In this document: positions 25,363 through 34,348 of the stretch, one piece after another
Position numbering within the stretch: position 1 is the stretch's first letter
How the letters are laid out: each line of letters begins with the position of its first letter
Assembly: GCF_022761125.1 (NCBI RefSeq)
Contig: NZ_JAKWJR010000010.1
Coordinates: 124,001-188,000 of the forward strand
DNA length: 64,000 nt
Reading direction: 5' to 3'
Source: Nocardioides sp. SR21
GTDB lineage: Bacteria > Actinomycetota > Actinomycetes > Propionibacteriales > Nocardioidaceae
Notes under the pieces: generated by a model
What the model was told of the DNA's origin: nothing
What the model saw: the letters and a program-made list of their open reading frames with translations, nothing else
The model's database searches: none
Made by a program: the position numbers and the translations under genes

Positions 25363-26075
25363 CCGAGCAGCAGATCAGGGACGGCTACGAGCGGCTCGGC
25401 GGTGCGCTCCTCCCACCGCTGGACACGTCCGAGCGGGTGGCGCGACGGGTCACGGTCCGCCGGCGCCGCCGCCGGGCGGGCGTCGTGGGCGCGGCGACGC
25501 TCGTCGTGGTGGCCGGGGTCGGCTCCGCGGTCGTCGTGAGCGGGGGCGACGACCCGGTCGGGACCGGCATCGCCGTCGACCCGCCGTCCGGCCCGGTGAG
25601 CACGCTGGTGATGACCCGGCCCGACGGGTCGACCGTCGCGTTCCCCGACGTGACGGTGTCGTGCGACCCGCCGGTGGCGAACGGCGACCAGCCGATCGAC
25701 AGCCCGACGCCGGACCGGATCTGGGCGTACAGCCCGATCGAGTTCACCGGGTCGATCGAGGACGACGACGCCATGGTGAGCCAGCCGTTCGTCATGATCC
25801 AGGGGATCCTGTCCGAGCTCGGCGAGGAGCGGGTCTTCACGTACCCGATCGAAGGCCCGGAAGGTGCCAGCCCGGAGCCGATCAACGTCTTCATCGCGGA
25901 CACCGAGGGCGCCCCGGACGGCAACGAGCTGTCGAGCTCGGTCGGCGACACCGGCACCGTCCGCGTGCTGGAGGCGTCCTGCGACCCGGTGCCGGTGCTG
26001 CGGCTCGAGGTCGGCGGCACGCTCGGCAGCGAGGAGGGCAAGCAGTCCGTCGAGCTCGCCGGGTCGCTCGGCTAG
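25359..26075 (+). CDS. Single-pass membrane protein coupled to the sigma factor
   Basis: 238 residues: a cytoplasmic N-terminus of about 35 residues ending in an Arg-rich block, one membrane segment (AGVVGAATLVVVAGVGSAVVVS, about 39-60), then an acidic extracytoplasmic region with two cysteines about 130 residues apart that could form a disulfide. No zinc-binding anti-sigma (HxxxCxxC) motif is visible, so a classical ZAS anti-sigma role is not supported. Translational coupling to the SigE-type factor still makes it the likely signal input or regulator. Its stop codon directly abuts the stop of the convergent methyltransferase. Confidence 0.75.
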   Translation: MTEQQIRDGYERLGGALLPPLDTSERVARRVTVRRRRRRAGVVGAATLVVVAGVGSAVVVSGGDDPVGTGIAVDPPSGPVSTLVMTRPDGSTVAFPDVTVSCDPPVANGDQPIDSPTPDRIWAYSPIEFTGSIEDDDAMVSQPFVMIQGILSELGEERVFTYPIEGPEGASPEPINVFIADTEGAPDGNELSSSVGDTGTVRVLEASCDPVPVLRLEVGGTLGSEEGKQSVELAGSLG

Positions 26076-27536
26076 TCAGGCCTGGAGGAATCCCTCGAGC
26101 ACGAGCTCGCGGGCCACCGGCAGGTAGGTGTCGCGGGTCTGCTGCGGGTCGAGGTCGAGCAGCTGGCTGACCGCGTCGAGGATCTGCCCGACGCTGAGGT
26201 CGCCGTCGCAGGCGCCGAAGAACGCCGCCTCGACGGTGTCGACCTGGCGGGCCCGGCGCAGGCCGCGCTGCTGGCGGAGCACCACGGTCTCGGGGTCGGG
26301 CTCCCCCGGGGCGCCCACCGTCTCCTGGCGCACGTCCACGCGCGCCACGAGGTGGGAGTCGAGGCCGACCGTCGCGTCGACGGCGCGGCCCCAGTCCCGG
26401 ATCGCCGTCGCGACCGGCTGCTCGACGTCGTACGGCCACTCGAGGAACTCCGAGGCCGAGCCGCCGCTGCGCCGCAGGTTGATCCAGCCGAACCCGATCG
26501 CCTCGATGCCCTGCTCCTCGAACCACGACAGCCAGGTGTCGTAGCGGACCAGGTAGTCGTTGGTGCCGTGCAGGCCGGCGTCCTTGAGCCAGAGCTCGAC
26601 GTACGCCGCCGGGTCGATCAGCTCGCGCTGCACGACGAAGGTGTCGCAGCCCTCCGGGACCCAGCCCGCGATCCGCTCCTGCCACGCGCCGCCCGCGGGC
26701 ACCACCCAGTTGGCGAGCACCTGGCACCAGCCGCCGTCGGCGAGGTGGTCGGGCGCGGTGCGGACGATGTGCTCGACGACGCGGTCGCCGGGCAGCCCGG
26801 AGTCGCGGTAGACGAGCTGCTCCCCCGTGGCGGGCGAGATCACGAACGGCGGATTGGTGGCGATCAGGTCGAACCGCTCGCCGGCCACCGGCTCGAAGAA
26901 CGAGCCGTCGCGCACGTCGACGCGGTCGGCCACCTCGTTGAGCGCGGCGTTGAAGCGGGCGATCCGCAGCGCGCGCGGGTTGACGTCGGTCGCGACCACG
27001 GTGCCGCTGTGCCGGGCCAGGTGGAGGGCCTGGACGCCGCACCCGGTGCCGAGGTCGAGGGAGCGCCCGACCTCCTCGCGCAGGGTCAGCTGCGCGAGCG
27101 ACGTCGAGGCAGGGCTGATGCCGAGGACGTGGTCGGCGCCGACCCGGTTCGCGCTGCCGTCGAGGCCGGGGGTCAGGTCGCTCAGGACCCAGAGGTGCTC
27201 GTCGTCGGCGGCGTACGGCCGGACGTCGAGGCGCGCGGCGACCTCGCCGACGGTCTGCTCGAGGATGCCCTCGACGGCAAGCCGGTCCACCAGGCCCGGC
27301 AGCGCGCGCTGCGCGGCCGCCAGCTCGACCGGCGCCTGCAGGAGGAACAGCCGGATCAGGGTCTCGAGGGGGAAGCCGCCGGAGGTACGGCGCAGGCCCG
27401 GCGTGGTCTCGTTGCGACTGAGGGCGGCGAACGCCGTCCGACCGAGCACCTCGGCGACCCCGTCGTACGTGAAGCCGGCCATGACGAGGGCGCCCCGGAG
27501 CCGCGCCGGGAGCTCGGAGATCGAAGCAGCGTTCAC
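26076..27536 (-). CDS. Class I SAM-dependent methyltransferase (HemK/RsmC-like)
   Basis: 486 residues. A winged-helix-like N-terminal part (about 1-130, PLETLIRLFLLQAPVELAAA) is followed by a Rossmann methyltransferase core: motif I SLDLGTGCGVQALHLA near residue 160, VVATDVNPRALRIARFNAAL next, and the substrate motif DLIATNPPFVISP near residue 228. NPPF/Y methyltransferases modify nitrogen atoms in proteins (Gln) or nucleic acids (Ade, Gua). A C-terminal part of about 150 residues (ending in VARELVLEGFLQA) has no motif I recognise. The substrate is not determined. It is convergent with the sigma-linked gene with no spacer. Confidence 0.85.
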   Translation of the reverse strand: MNAASISELPARLRGALVMAGFTYDGVAEVLGRTAFAALSRNETTPGLRRTSGGFPLETLIRLFLLQAPVELAAAQRALPGLVDRLAVEGILEQTVGEVAARLDVRPYAADDEHLWVLSDLTPGLDGSANRVGADHVLGISPASTSLAQLTLREEVGRSLDLGTGCGVQALHLARHSGTVVATDVNPRALRIARFNAALNEVADRVDVRDGSFFEPVAGERFDLIATNPPFVISPATGEQLVYRDSGLPGDRVVEHIVRTAPDHLADGGWCQVLANWVVPAGGAWQERIAGWVPEGCDTFVVQRELIDPAAYVELWLKDAGLHGTNDYLVRYDTWLSWFEEQGIEAIGFGWINLRRSGGSASEFLEWPYDVEQPVATAIRDWGRAVDATVGLDSHLVARVDVRQETVGAPGEPDPETVVLRQQRGLRRARQVDTVEAAFFGACDGDLSVGQILDAVSQLLDLDPQQTRDTYLPVARELVLEGFLQA

Positions 27537-27558
27537 CAGACGAGCGTAGGTCCTCTAC

Positions 27559-27603
27559 AGCACCGTGGCCCCACCCGATCCGCTCGGGTGGGGCCACGGT
27601 GCT
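27559..27603 (-). terminator. Terminator of the pyrophosphatase gene
   Basis: Perfect 20-bp stem (27559-27578 with 27584-27603) and a 5-nt loop, just downstream of the pyrophosphatase stop at 27608. Confidence 0.88.
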
Positions 27604-27607
27604 GGTG

Positions 27608-29980
27608 CTAGTGCGTCTCGATCTGCTGCGTCGGCGCCGGATCGGTCGGCGGCGGCGGAGGCGGCTCGGTCGGCGGCGGGGGCAGCGGCGGGGCCGGTGT
27701 CCCCGACTGCTCGTCGCCGAGCGTGACCTCGCGCTGCTTGGAGACGTAGACCGCGCCCGCGATGATCGCCACCGCCACGAGGGCGATCACGATCCGGAGG
27801 GGGTCGTTCTGGTCCTCCCCGACACTCATCGAGACGACGGCGCTGGCGATCAGGAGCGAGACCAGGTTCATCACCTTGATCAGCGGGTTGATCGCCGGGC
27901 CCGCGGTGTCCTTGAACGGGTCGCCGACCGTGTCGCCGATGACCGTGGCTGCGTGGGCCTCGGAGCCCTTGCCGCCGTGGTTGCCGTCCTCGACGAGCTT
28001 CTTCGCGTTGTCCCAGGCACCACCGGAGTTGGCCAGGAAGACCGCCATCAGGGTGCCGGCGCCGATCGCGCCGGCCAGGAAGCCGGCGAGCGCGGTCACA
28101 CCGAGCCCGAAGCCCACTGCGATCGGAGCCAGGACCGCCAGGATGCCTGGCGTGATCAGCTCACGCAGCGAGTCCTTGGTGACGATGTCGACGACCTTGC
28201 CGTACTCCGGTCGGCCGGTGCCCTCCATGATCCCGGGGATCTCCCGGAACTGCCGGCGCACCTCGTAGACGACGGCTCCCGCGGCCCGGGCGACGGCGTT
28301 GATCGCCAGGCCCGAGAACAGGAACACGACCGCCGCACCGAGCAGGACACCGACGATGACCGACGGGTTGAAGACCGAGAAGTCGAGCTGGTAGATCTCG
28401 TCGTTCGCGACGTTGGCGTCGTTCAGCGACTCGAAGACCGAGGTCGCGTAGGAGCCGAAGAGCGCCGTGGCCGCGAGGACCGCCGTGGCGATCGCGATGC
28501 CCTTCGTGATCGCCTTGGTCGTGTTGCCGACCGCGTCGAGCTCGGTGAGGATCTGCGCGCCCTCGGGGCTGACGTCGCCGGACATCTCCGCGATGCCCTG
28601 GGCGTTGTCGGAGACCGGCCCGAAGGTGTCCATCGCGACGATCACCCCGACGGTGGTCAGCAGGCCGCATCCGGCCAGGGCGACCGCGAACAGCGAGACC
28701 GTGAGGGCGGCGCCACCGAGGAGGTAGGCGCCGAACACGGCACCGCCGATGACCAGCGTCGTGTAGACGGCGGACTCGAACCCGACCGACAGGCCGGAGA
28801 GGATGACCGTGGCCGCGCCGGTGAGCGAGGTCTTGCCGACGTCCTTCACCGGCCGGTGCTCCGTGCCGGTGTAGTACCCGGTGAGCGCGAGGATGCCGGC
28901 GGACATGATGATCCCGATCACCACGGCGGACGCCGCGATGAACCGTGGGTCGCCGTCGGCCGAGACGAGGTCGCCGGCGATGTTGTCGAACTCGCCGAAG
29001 CTGCTCGGCAGGTAGACGTAGGCCAGGATCACGCTGGCCACGGCGGCGATGGCCGAGGACAGGTAGAACGACCGGTTGATGGTCGTCAGGCCGTTGACGC
29101 CGGCCGTCGGCCGGGTGAGGTAGACGCCCGCGACCGCCGTCAGTGCGCCGATCGCCGGGATCAGCAGCGGGAAGACCAGGCCCTTGTCGCCGAACGCCTG
29201 GGAGCCGAGGATCAGCGCGGCGACCAGCGTGACGGCGTACGACTCGAAGAGGTCGGCGGCCATGCCGGCGCAGTCGCCCACGTTGTCGCCCACGTTGTCG
29301 GCGATGGTGGCCGCGTTGCGGGGATCGTCCTCGGGGATGTTGTTCTCCACCTTGCCGACCAGGTCGGCGCCGACGTCGGCCGCCTTGGTGAAGATGCCAC
29401 CGCCGACGCGCATGAACATCGCGAGCAGGGCGGCGCCGAAGCCGAAGCCCTCGAGGACGTCCGGGGCCTCGTCCTGAAAGAACAGCACGACCAGGCTGGC
29501 GCCGAGCAGGCCGAGGCCGACGGTCAGCATGCCGACCATCGCGCCGGTCCGCAGGCCGATCCGCATGGCCGGCTCGCGGCCCTGCGTGTTCGCCGCCGCC
29601 GCCACCCGGAGGTTGGCGCGGACCGCGAGGTTCATGCCGAGGTAGCCGACCGTGGCCGAGAACCCGGCGCCGATCAGGAAGAACACCGACCGGAAGATCC
29701 GGACCACGGCGTCGTCGGCAGGTAGGGCGAGCAACGCGAAGAACGCGATCGCGGCGAAGATCGCCAGCGTCCGGAACTGCCGGGTCAGGTAGGCGTTCGC
29801 GCCTTCCTGCACCGCTTGGGCGATGTTCTTCATGTTGTCGGTGCCCTCACCGGCGGCAAGTACCTCTTGGCGGAACATCGCCGCCATCGCGAGCGCGCCG
29901 AGCGCGATCAGTGCGACGACGATGACCAGCACGAGATTGCCGCCGGAGACTTCCACGACTGCGGGAGAGATCCCCGTCAT
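27608..29980 (-). CDS. hppA: K+-independent proton-pumping membrane pyrophosphatase
   Basis: Hydrolyses PPi and pumps H+ across the cytoplasmic membrane. 790 residues with about 16 hydrophobic segments. Catalytic loops are FTKAADVGADLVGKVE and DNVGDNVGDCAGMAADLFESY in the first half and GDTVGDPFKDTAGPAIN near the C-terminus. The segment GNTTKAITKG has Lys where K+-dependent enzymes have Ala, the known marker of K+-independent pumps. A Pro-rich tail (PPPPTEPPPPPPTDP) extends past the last membrane segment. The ATG at 29980 has AGGAGG just upstream. Confidence 0.95.
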   Translation of the reverse strand: MTGISPAVVEVSGGNLVLVIVVALIALGALAMAAMFRQEVLAAGEGTDNMKNIAQAVQEGANAYLTRQFRTLAIFAAIAFFALLALPADDAVVRIFRSVFFLIGAGFSATVGYLGMNLAVRANLRVAAAANTQGREPAMRIGLRTGAMVGMLTVGLGLLGASLVVLFFQDEAPDVLEGFGFGAALLAMFMRVGGGIFTKAADVGADLVGKVENNIPEDDPRNAATIADNVGDNVGDCAGMAADLFESYAVTLVAALILGSQAFGDKGLVFPLLIPAIGALTAVAGVYLTRPTAGVNGLTTINRSFYLSSAIAAVASVILAYVYLPSSFGEFDNIAGDLVSADGDPRFIAASAVVIGIIMSAGILALTGYYTGTEHRPVKDVGKTSLTGAATVILSGLSVGFESAVYTTLVIGGAVFGAYLLGGAALTVSLFAVALAGCGLLTTVGVIVAMDTFGPVSDNAQGIAEMSGDVSPEGAQILTELDAVGNTTKAITKGIAIATAVLAATALFGSYATSVFESLNDANVANDEIYQLDFSVFNPSVIVGVLLGAAVVFLFSGLAINAVARAAGAVVYEVRRQFREIPGIMEGTGRPEYGKVVDIVTKDSLRELITPGILAVLAPIAVGFGLGVTALAGFLAGAIGAGTLMAVFLANSGGAWDNAKKLVEDGNHGGKGSEAHAATVIGDTVGDPFKDTAGPAINPLIKVMNLVSLLIASAVVSMSVGEDQNDPLRIVIALVAVAIIAGAVYVSKQREVTLGDEQSGTPAPPLPPPPTEPPPPPPTDPAPTQQIETH

Positions 29981-30111
29981 GCGTTTCCTCCTCGAAGAGA
30001 GAGTGATCCATGTCTCACGGCGTGCGGCGGAGTCTACGCACGACAGGCGGGCGGAAAGCACGGACATGTGATCCGTGCCACATCGCGATTCTTCGGGGAC
30101 GCAGAAATGTG

Positions 30112-30145
30112 CTCGACCCCGGCGTCCGAGGACGCCGGGGTCGAG
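30112..30145 (-). terminator. Terminator downstream of bldG
   Basis: Perfect 16-bp stem (30112-30127 with 30130-30145), 2-nt loop, 35 bp past the bldG stop. A short tandem (ctgtctgggg repeated) lies between the stem and the stop codon. Beyond the hairpin, the gap down to the pyrophosphatase start holds no gene that I can support. Confidence 0.8.
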
Positions 30146-30179
30146 GCTGTCTGGGGCTGTCTGGGGCTGTGCGGCCCGG

Positions 30180-30518
30180 TCAGCTGCTGGCGAGTGCGGC
30201 GTCCGCCGACTCGTGGATCACGAAGACCTTCGCGAGTCCGGTGATCCGGAAGATCTTCAGGAGCCGGTCCTGGTTGCAGACCAGCTGGAGGGAGCCGTCG
30301 TGGGCGCGCACCTTCTTCAGGCCGCCCACGAGGACGCCGAGTCCGGTCGAGTCCAGGAACTCGACCTCTTCCATGTCGATCACGATGTCGTAGACGCCGT
30401 CAGCGACCAGCTCCGTGATCTTGTCGCGAAGCTTGGGGGCCGTGTAGACGTCGATCTCGCCCCCGACGGCCACGATGGTCTTGCCACCGGCCTCGCGCGT
30501 GGTCAGAGTCAGGTCCAC
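30180..30518 (-). CDS. bldG: STAS anti-anti-sigma factor, BldG-like
   Basis: Single STAS domain, 112 residues, very close to Streptomyces BldG: it opens MDLTLTTREAGGKTIVAVGG, then EIDVYTAPKL, and the phosphorylation site is Ser57 in FLDSTGLGVLVGGLKKVR. Unphosphorylated protein binds an anti-sigma factor and frees its sigma factor. BldG controls development and antibiotic production in Streptomyces. The GTG at 30518 has GGAG nearby. In Streptomyces an anti-sigma gene (apgA) follows bldG; here a terminator and then the pyrophosphatase follow, so the partner kinase must be elsewhere. It is divergent from the helicase, as in Streptomyces. Confidence 0.9.
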   Translation of the reverse strand: MDLTLTTREAGGKTIVAVGGEIDVYTAPKLRDKITELVADGVYDIVIDMEEVEFLDSTGLGVLVGGLKKVRAHDGSLQLVCNQDRLLKIFRITGLAKVFVIHESADAALASS

Positions 30519-30692
30519 CTATGTCTCCCGCAAATGTTCGGTTGCCGGAGGGGTTGTCGGCATGGAGCCCGACATCCGGCCAGCACCATGAAACCACGCT
30601 CGCACGGTGAAGCGCACAAAAGCGGCCCTCTCTCCACAGGTCAGAGTGTCGCGAGCGGCGCTCCTGTCGGTGCCGTCGAGGACAATGGAGCG

Positions 30693-33029
30693 GTGACCTC
30701 GACCCTCGGATCCCGCCCGCTCGGCGTGCGTGACCTGGTCGAACGACTGGCCGCCGTACCCGGTCGCGAGGACCGCCTGCGCCACCTCGAGGTGCTGCCC
30801 GCGCGCCCCGCGACCCACGCCCACTGGCCGGAGTGGGCCGACGCCGACCTGGTCGCCGCGCTGCGTGCCCGCGGGGTCGAGCGCCCCTGGCGGCACCAGG
30901 TGATCGCGGCCGAGGCAGCGCACGCGGGACAGCACGTGGTGCTCGCCACCGGCACGGCGTCCGGCAAGAGCCTGGCCTACCAGCTGCCCGCGCTCTCGGC
31001 GATCCGCGCCGCGCGCGGCAGCCGCGACCAGCGCGGCGCGACGGTGCTCTACCTCGCGCCGACCAAGGCCCTGGCCCAGGACCAGCTCGCCGGGATCGTC
31101 GGGCTCGGGCTGGACGTGCGGGTGACCACGCACGACGGCGACAGCGCCCGCGAGCAGCGCGACTGGGCGCGCGACCACGCCGAGTACGTCCTCACCAACC
31201 CCGACATGCTCCACCGCTCCCTGCTGCCCGGGCACTCGCGGTGGGCGTCGTTCCTCGGCTCGCTGCAGTACGTCGTCGTCGACGAGTGCCACCACTACCG
31301 CGGCGTGTTCGGCGCCCATGTGTCGCACGTGCTGCGCCGGCTGCGCCGGATCTGCGCCGTGTACGGCGCCTCGCCGACGTTCGTGCTCGCCTCCGCGACC
31401 GTGGCCGAGCCCGAGGTGGCCGCCGCCCGCCTGACCGGCCTCGACGTGATGGCGATCACCGGCGACGACTCCCCACGCGGCGAGGTGTCGCTGCTGCTGT
31501 GGGAGCCGCCGCTCACCTCGTTCACCGGCGAGAACGGCGCCCCGGTGCGGCGCGCCGCGTCGTCGGAGGCCGCCGACCTGCTGGCCGACCTGGTCGTCGA
31601 GGACGTCCGCACGCTGGCGTTCATCCGGTCCCGCCGGGGGGCCGAGCAGGTCGCGATGACCGCCGCCGAGCTGCTCGCCGACGTCGACGCGTCGCTGCCG
31701 AGCCGGGTCGCGTCGTACCGCGGCGGATACCTGCCCGAGGAGCGCCGCGCGATCGAGGAGGCGCTGCGGCGCGGCGAGCTGACCGGGCTGGCCGCGACGA
31801 ACGCGCTCGAGCTGGGCATCGACATCAGCGGGCTCGACGCGGTGCTGATCGCCGGGTTCCCCGGCACCCGCGCCGCGCTGTGGCAGCAGGTCGGCCGCGC
31901 CGGCCGCGGCGCCCAGGACGCCCTGGGTGTGCTGGTCGCCCGCGACGACCCGCTCGACACCTACCTCGTCAGCCACCCGGAGGCACTGCTCGGCCGGCCG
32001 GTCGAGGCGACGGTGATCGACCCGTCGAACCCCTACGTCCTCGGCCCGCACCTGTGCGCCGCCGCGCACGAGGCGCCGCTCACCGAGGCCGACCTGCCGC
32101 TGTTCGGGCCGACCGCGCGCGACGTCGTCGACGCGCTGACCGACGGCGGGCTGCTGCGCAAGCGGCCGCGCGGCTGGTTCTGGACCGACCGGCGCCGGGC
32201 CAGCGACCTCGCCGACATCCGCTCGACCGGCGGCTCGCCGGTGCAGCTGGTCGAGGCCGAGACCGGCCGGATGATCGGGACCGTCGACGCCTCCAGCGCC
32301 CACGGGACCGCCCACCCGGGCGCGGTCTACGTGCACCGCGGCGAGACCTGGCTGGTGCGCTCGCTCGACCTCGACGACCACGCCGCGGTCATCGAGCGCG
32401 CCGACCCGGACTACTCCACGACGGCCCGCGAGATCACCGACATCTCGATCGTCCAGGAGCGGGAGCACCGCGTCTGGGGCGGCTGCCGGCTGTCGTTCGG
32501 CGAGGTGGACGTGTCGCACCAGGTCGTGTCGTTCCTCAAGCGGCGCCAGCCCAGCGGCGAGGTGCTCGGCGAGGAGCCCCTCGACCTGCCCGAGCGGTCG
32601 CTGCGCACCGCCGCGGTCTGGTGGACGGTGCCGGAGCACGCGCTGACCGAGGGCGGGCTGACCGGCCAGGACCTCCCCGGCGCGGCGCACGCCGCCGAGC
32701 ACTGCTCGATCGGCCTGCTACCGCTGTTCGCGACGTGCGACCGCTGGGACATCGGCGGCGTCTCGACCGCCGTACACCCCGACACCGGGCAGCTCACGGT
32801 GTTCGTCTACGACGGTCACCCCGGCGGCGCGGGCTTCTCCGAGCGGGGGTTCCACGCGGCGCGCGAGTGGCTGACCGCGACCCGCGACACGATCGCGGCC
32901 TGCGAGTGCGACGAGGGCTGCCCGTCGTGCATCCAGTCGCCGAAGTGCGGCAACCAGAACAACCCCCTCGACAAGACCGGCGCCGCCCGCCTCCTCGACG
33001 TGCTCCTCGAGGGGGCCCCACGGGAGTAG
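30693..33029 (+). CDS. DECH-box helicase of the helicase/secretion neighbourhood (MrfA-like)
   Basis: Superfamily 2 DNA helicase, 778 residues. Motif I is ATGTASGKS at 85-93, motif II DECH at 197-200 and motif III SAT at 234-236; motif VI QQVGRAGRG follows in the second RecA domain. The C-terminus has a four-cysteine cluster (CECDEGC, then CIQSPKC), the zinc-binding domain of MrfA/YprA-type repair helicases. MrfA acts in repair of mitomycin crosslinks in Bacillus; the same role here is inferred. The GTG at 30693 was chosen for a GAGGA ten bases upstream; longer readings enter the bldG promoter. It lies next to Tad genes, as is typical of actinobacteria. Confidence 0.92.
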   Translation: MTSTLGSRPLGVRDLVERLAAVPGREDRLRHLEVLPARPATHAHWPEWADADLVAALRARGVERPWRHQVIAAEAAHAGQHVVLATGTASGKSLAYQLPALSAIRAARGSRDQRGATVLYLAPTKALAQDQLAGIVGLGLDVRVTTHDGDSAREQRDWARDHAEYVLTNPDMLHRSLLPGHSRWASFLGSLQYVVVDECHHYRGVFGAHVSHVLRRLRRICAVYGASPTFVLASATVAEPEVAAARLTGLDVMAITGDDSPRGEVSLLLWEPPLTSFTGENGAPVRRAASSEAADLLADLVVEDVRTLAFIRSRRGAEQVAMTAAELLADVDASLPSRVASYRGGYLPEERRAIEEALRRGELTGLAATNALELGIDISGLDAVLIAGFPGTRAALWQQVGRAGRGAQDALGVLVARDDPLDTYLVSHPEALLGRPVEATVIDPSNPYVLGPHLCAAAHEAPLTEADLPLFGPTARDVVDALTDGGLLRKRPRGWFWTDRRRASDLADIRSTGGSPVQLVEAETGRMIGTVDASSAHGTAHPGAVYVHRGETWLVRSLDLDDHAAVIERADPDYSTTAREITDISIVQEREHRVWGGCRLSFGEVDVSHQVVSFLKRRQPSGEVLGEEPLDLPERSLRTAAVWWTVPEHALTEGGLTGQDLPGAAHAAEHCSIGLLPLFATCDRWDIGGVSTAVHPDTGQLTVFVYDGHPGGAGFSERGFHAAREWLTATRDTIAACECDEGCPSCIQSPKCGNQNNPLDKTGAARLLDVLLEGAPRE

Positions 33030-33032
33030 CCT
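33027..33032 (+). promoter_or_regulatory. Leaderless -10 box overlapping the helicase stop
   Basis: TAGCCT: the TAG is the helicase stop codon and the hexamer lies six bases before the ATG at 33039. It would allow the small membrane protein to be transcribed independently. Confidence 0.4.
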
Positions 33033-33038
33033 CCCGCC

Positions 33039-33338
33039 ATGGTCGTTCTGGGTCTGATCCTCATCGCGGCGGGCGCCCTCGCCATCGTCGGCGCCGTCTT
33101 CACCGCCGAGGGCACGGTCGAGCTGCTCGGCACCGACATCAGCGCGCTGGCGCTGTTCCTCGTCGGTCTGGGCAGCGGCATCGCGCTGTGGTGGGGCTTC
33201 TCGATCGGCAAGTTCGGCACCAAGCGCACCCTGCGCCAGCGCCGCGAGAGCAAGCAGCTCAGCGAGCTGTCCGAGAAGCTCGAGAAGCACGAGGACGAGC
33301 GCGGCGACGACGTCAAGGACGACCGCTCCAACTGGTGA
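33039..33338 (+). CDS. Small two-span membrane protein with charged tail
   Basis: 99 residues. Two hydrophobic segments (VVLGLILIAAGALAIVGAVF and ALALFLVGLGSGIALWWGF) are joined by a short loop, followed by a highly charged, coiled-coil-prone tail rich in Lys, Glu and Asp. The architecture is that of LapA/DUF1049-like small membrane proteins, but the match is only by shape. It starts 9 bp after the helicase stop with its own likely leaderless promoter. No function can be assigned. Confidence 0.75.
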   Translation: MVVLGLILIAAGALAIVGAVFTAEGTVELLGTDISALALFLVGLGSGIALWWGFSIGKFGTKRTLRQRRESKQLSELSEKLEKHEDERGDDVKDDRSNW

Positions 33339-33421
33339 CGGGACGCAACCCGTCCAGACAGGCGAGACCCGCACCCGCGACTCGCCCTAGCCTGCCCGCA
33401 CCACTGCGTACGGGAGGCACC

Positions 33422-34003
33422 GTGAACCGTCGACTGACCGCCCTCGCGATCGCGGCCGCGACCCTCGTCGCCGGCACCGCGGTCGGCGCCGCCACCGAGA
33501 CCGCCACCGCCGGTCCCGGCGAGGACACGGTGAAGGTCACCATCAGGCTCGACGGTTGCGGCAGCTGCTGGGTGGGACTCGTCCACTACGACGACACCGA
33601 CGCCGACACGTACTGGTCCCCCGGGCAGAAACGCGCCCAGCGCGGCAGGGCCGTCTTCGACGTCCCGGTCGGCAAGGCGCAGGGCCTGTCCATCTCGATC
33701 GATGCGACGTGGGCGACGGCCTACGTGCACGGCGCCCAGTACGTCGTGACGCAGTACGGCGGGTTCGAACCCGGTGACCGGGTCAGCCGGCACCAGGCGC
33801 TGCACGCCGAGGAGGGCAGCCGGTGCTGGGTCGGCACCGACCGCGACCGGACCATCCACGTGAAGGTGGCCAAGAAGCGGTACGGGTCGGCTCCCGAGGT
33901 CGGCCTCGTCGCCTGGGCGAGCCCGACGCTGGCGAGCACCAACCTGGGCGATGTCCACGACGGCACGATCGTCACGACCCACCCCCACTGCCCCGCGTCC
34001 TGA
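33422..34003 (+). CDS. Secreted protein of unknown function
   Basis: 193 residues, starting at a GTG with GGGAGG upstream. A Sec signal peptide (VNRRLTALAIAAATLVAGTAVGAATETATA, cleavage near residue 27-31; the segment is described, not exact) precedes a mature domain of about 160 residues. That domain is strand-rich with four cysteines, two of them close together in DGCGSCWVGL, suggesting disulfides. Aromatic and Asp-rich segments (YDDTDADTYWSPG) may form a binding surface. I recognise no family. It ends 6 bp before the convergent Tad operon. Confidence 0.75.
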   Translation: MNRRLTALAIAAATLVAGTAVGAATETATAGPGEDTVKVTIRLDGCGSCWVGLVHYDDTDADTYWSPGQKRAQRGRAVFDVPVGKAQGLSISIDATWATAYVHGAQYVVTQYGGFEPGDRVSRHQALHAEEGSRCWVGTDRDRTIHVKVAKKRYGSAPEVGLVAWASPTLASTNLGDVHDGTIVTTHPHCPAS

Positions 34004-34009
34004 CCGCCG

Positions 34010-34348
34010 CTACGCCGGCCCGGCTCGGGCCTCGGCGACCAGGTCGCTCTCCTGGCCCGGCCAGCGCGGCCCGCTGACGCTCACGCGGACCGTGGCCTCG
34101 CGGCCGGCGATGACGCAGGACGTCAGGCGGGCGCCGTTCGCCACCGCGGTGTCCGCACCCGCCGCGCAGGGGTCACGCCCGCCACCGATCGCGGTGGCCG
34201 CGGAGAGGGCGGCCAGGTCGGCCGCGGACTGCGCCACCCGATGGGCGCGCACCATCGCGGCCGCGACGCCGAGGGCCGCGCCGAGCAGGAGCAGCACCGC
34301 GAGGCAGGAGACCGCGAAGAGACTGGCCGAGCCGCGCTCACCTCTCAC
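34010..34348 (-). CDS. TadE/TadG-like secretion-neighbourhood protein
   Basis: 112 residues. GERGSASLFAVSCLAVLLLLGAALG is a class III prepilin-like signal/membrane segment: the G-S-A-S follows charged residues and precedes a long hydrophobic stretch. The remainder is a small extracytoplasmic domain with two cysteines. This is the Rv3654c-like minor pseudopilin that accompanies compact Tad loci. The GTG at 34348 overlaps the preceding TadE-like gene (GTGA). It is the last gene of the Tad operon. Confidence 0.82.
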   Translation of the reverse strand: MRGERGSASLFAVSCLAVLLLLGAALGVAAAMVRAHRVAQSAADLAALSAATAIGGGRDPCAAGADTAVANGARLTSCVIAGREATVRVSVSGPRWPGQESDLVAEARAGPA

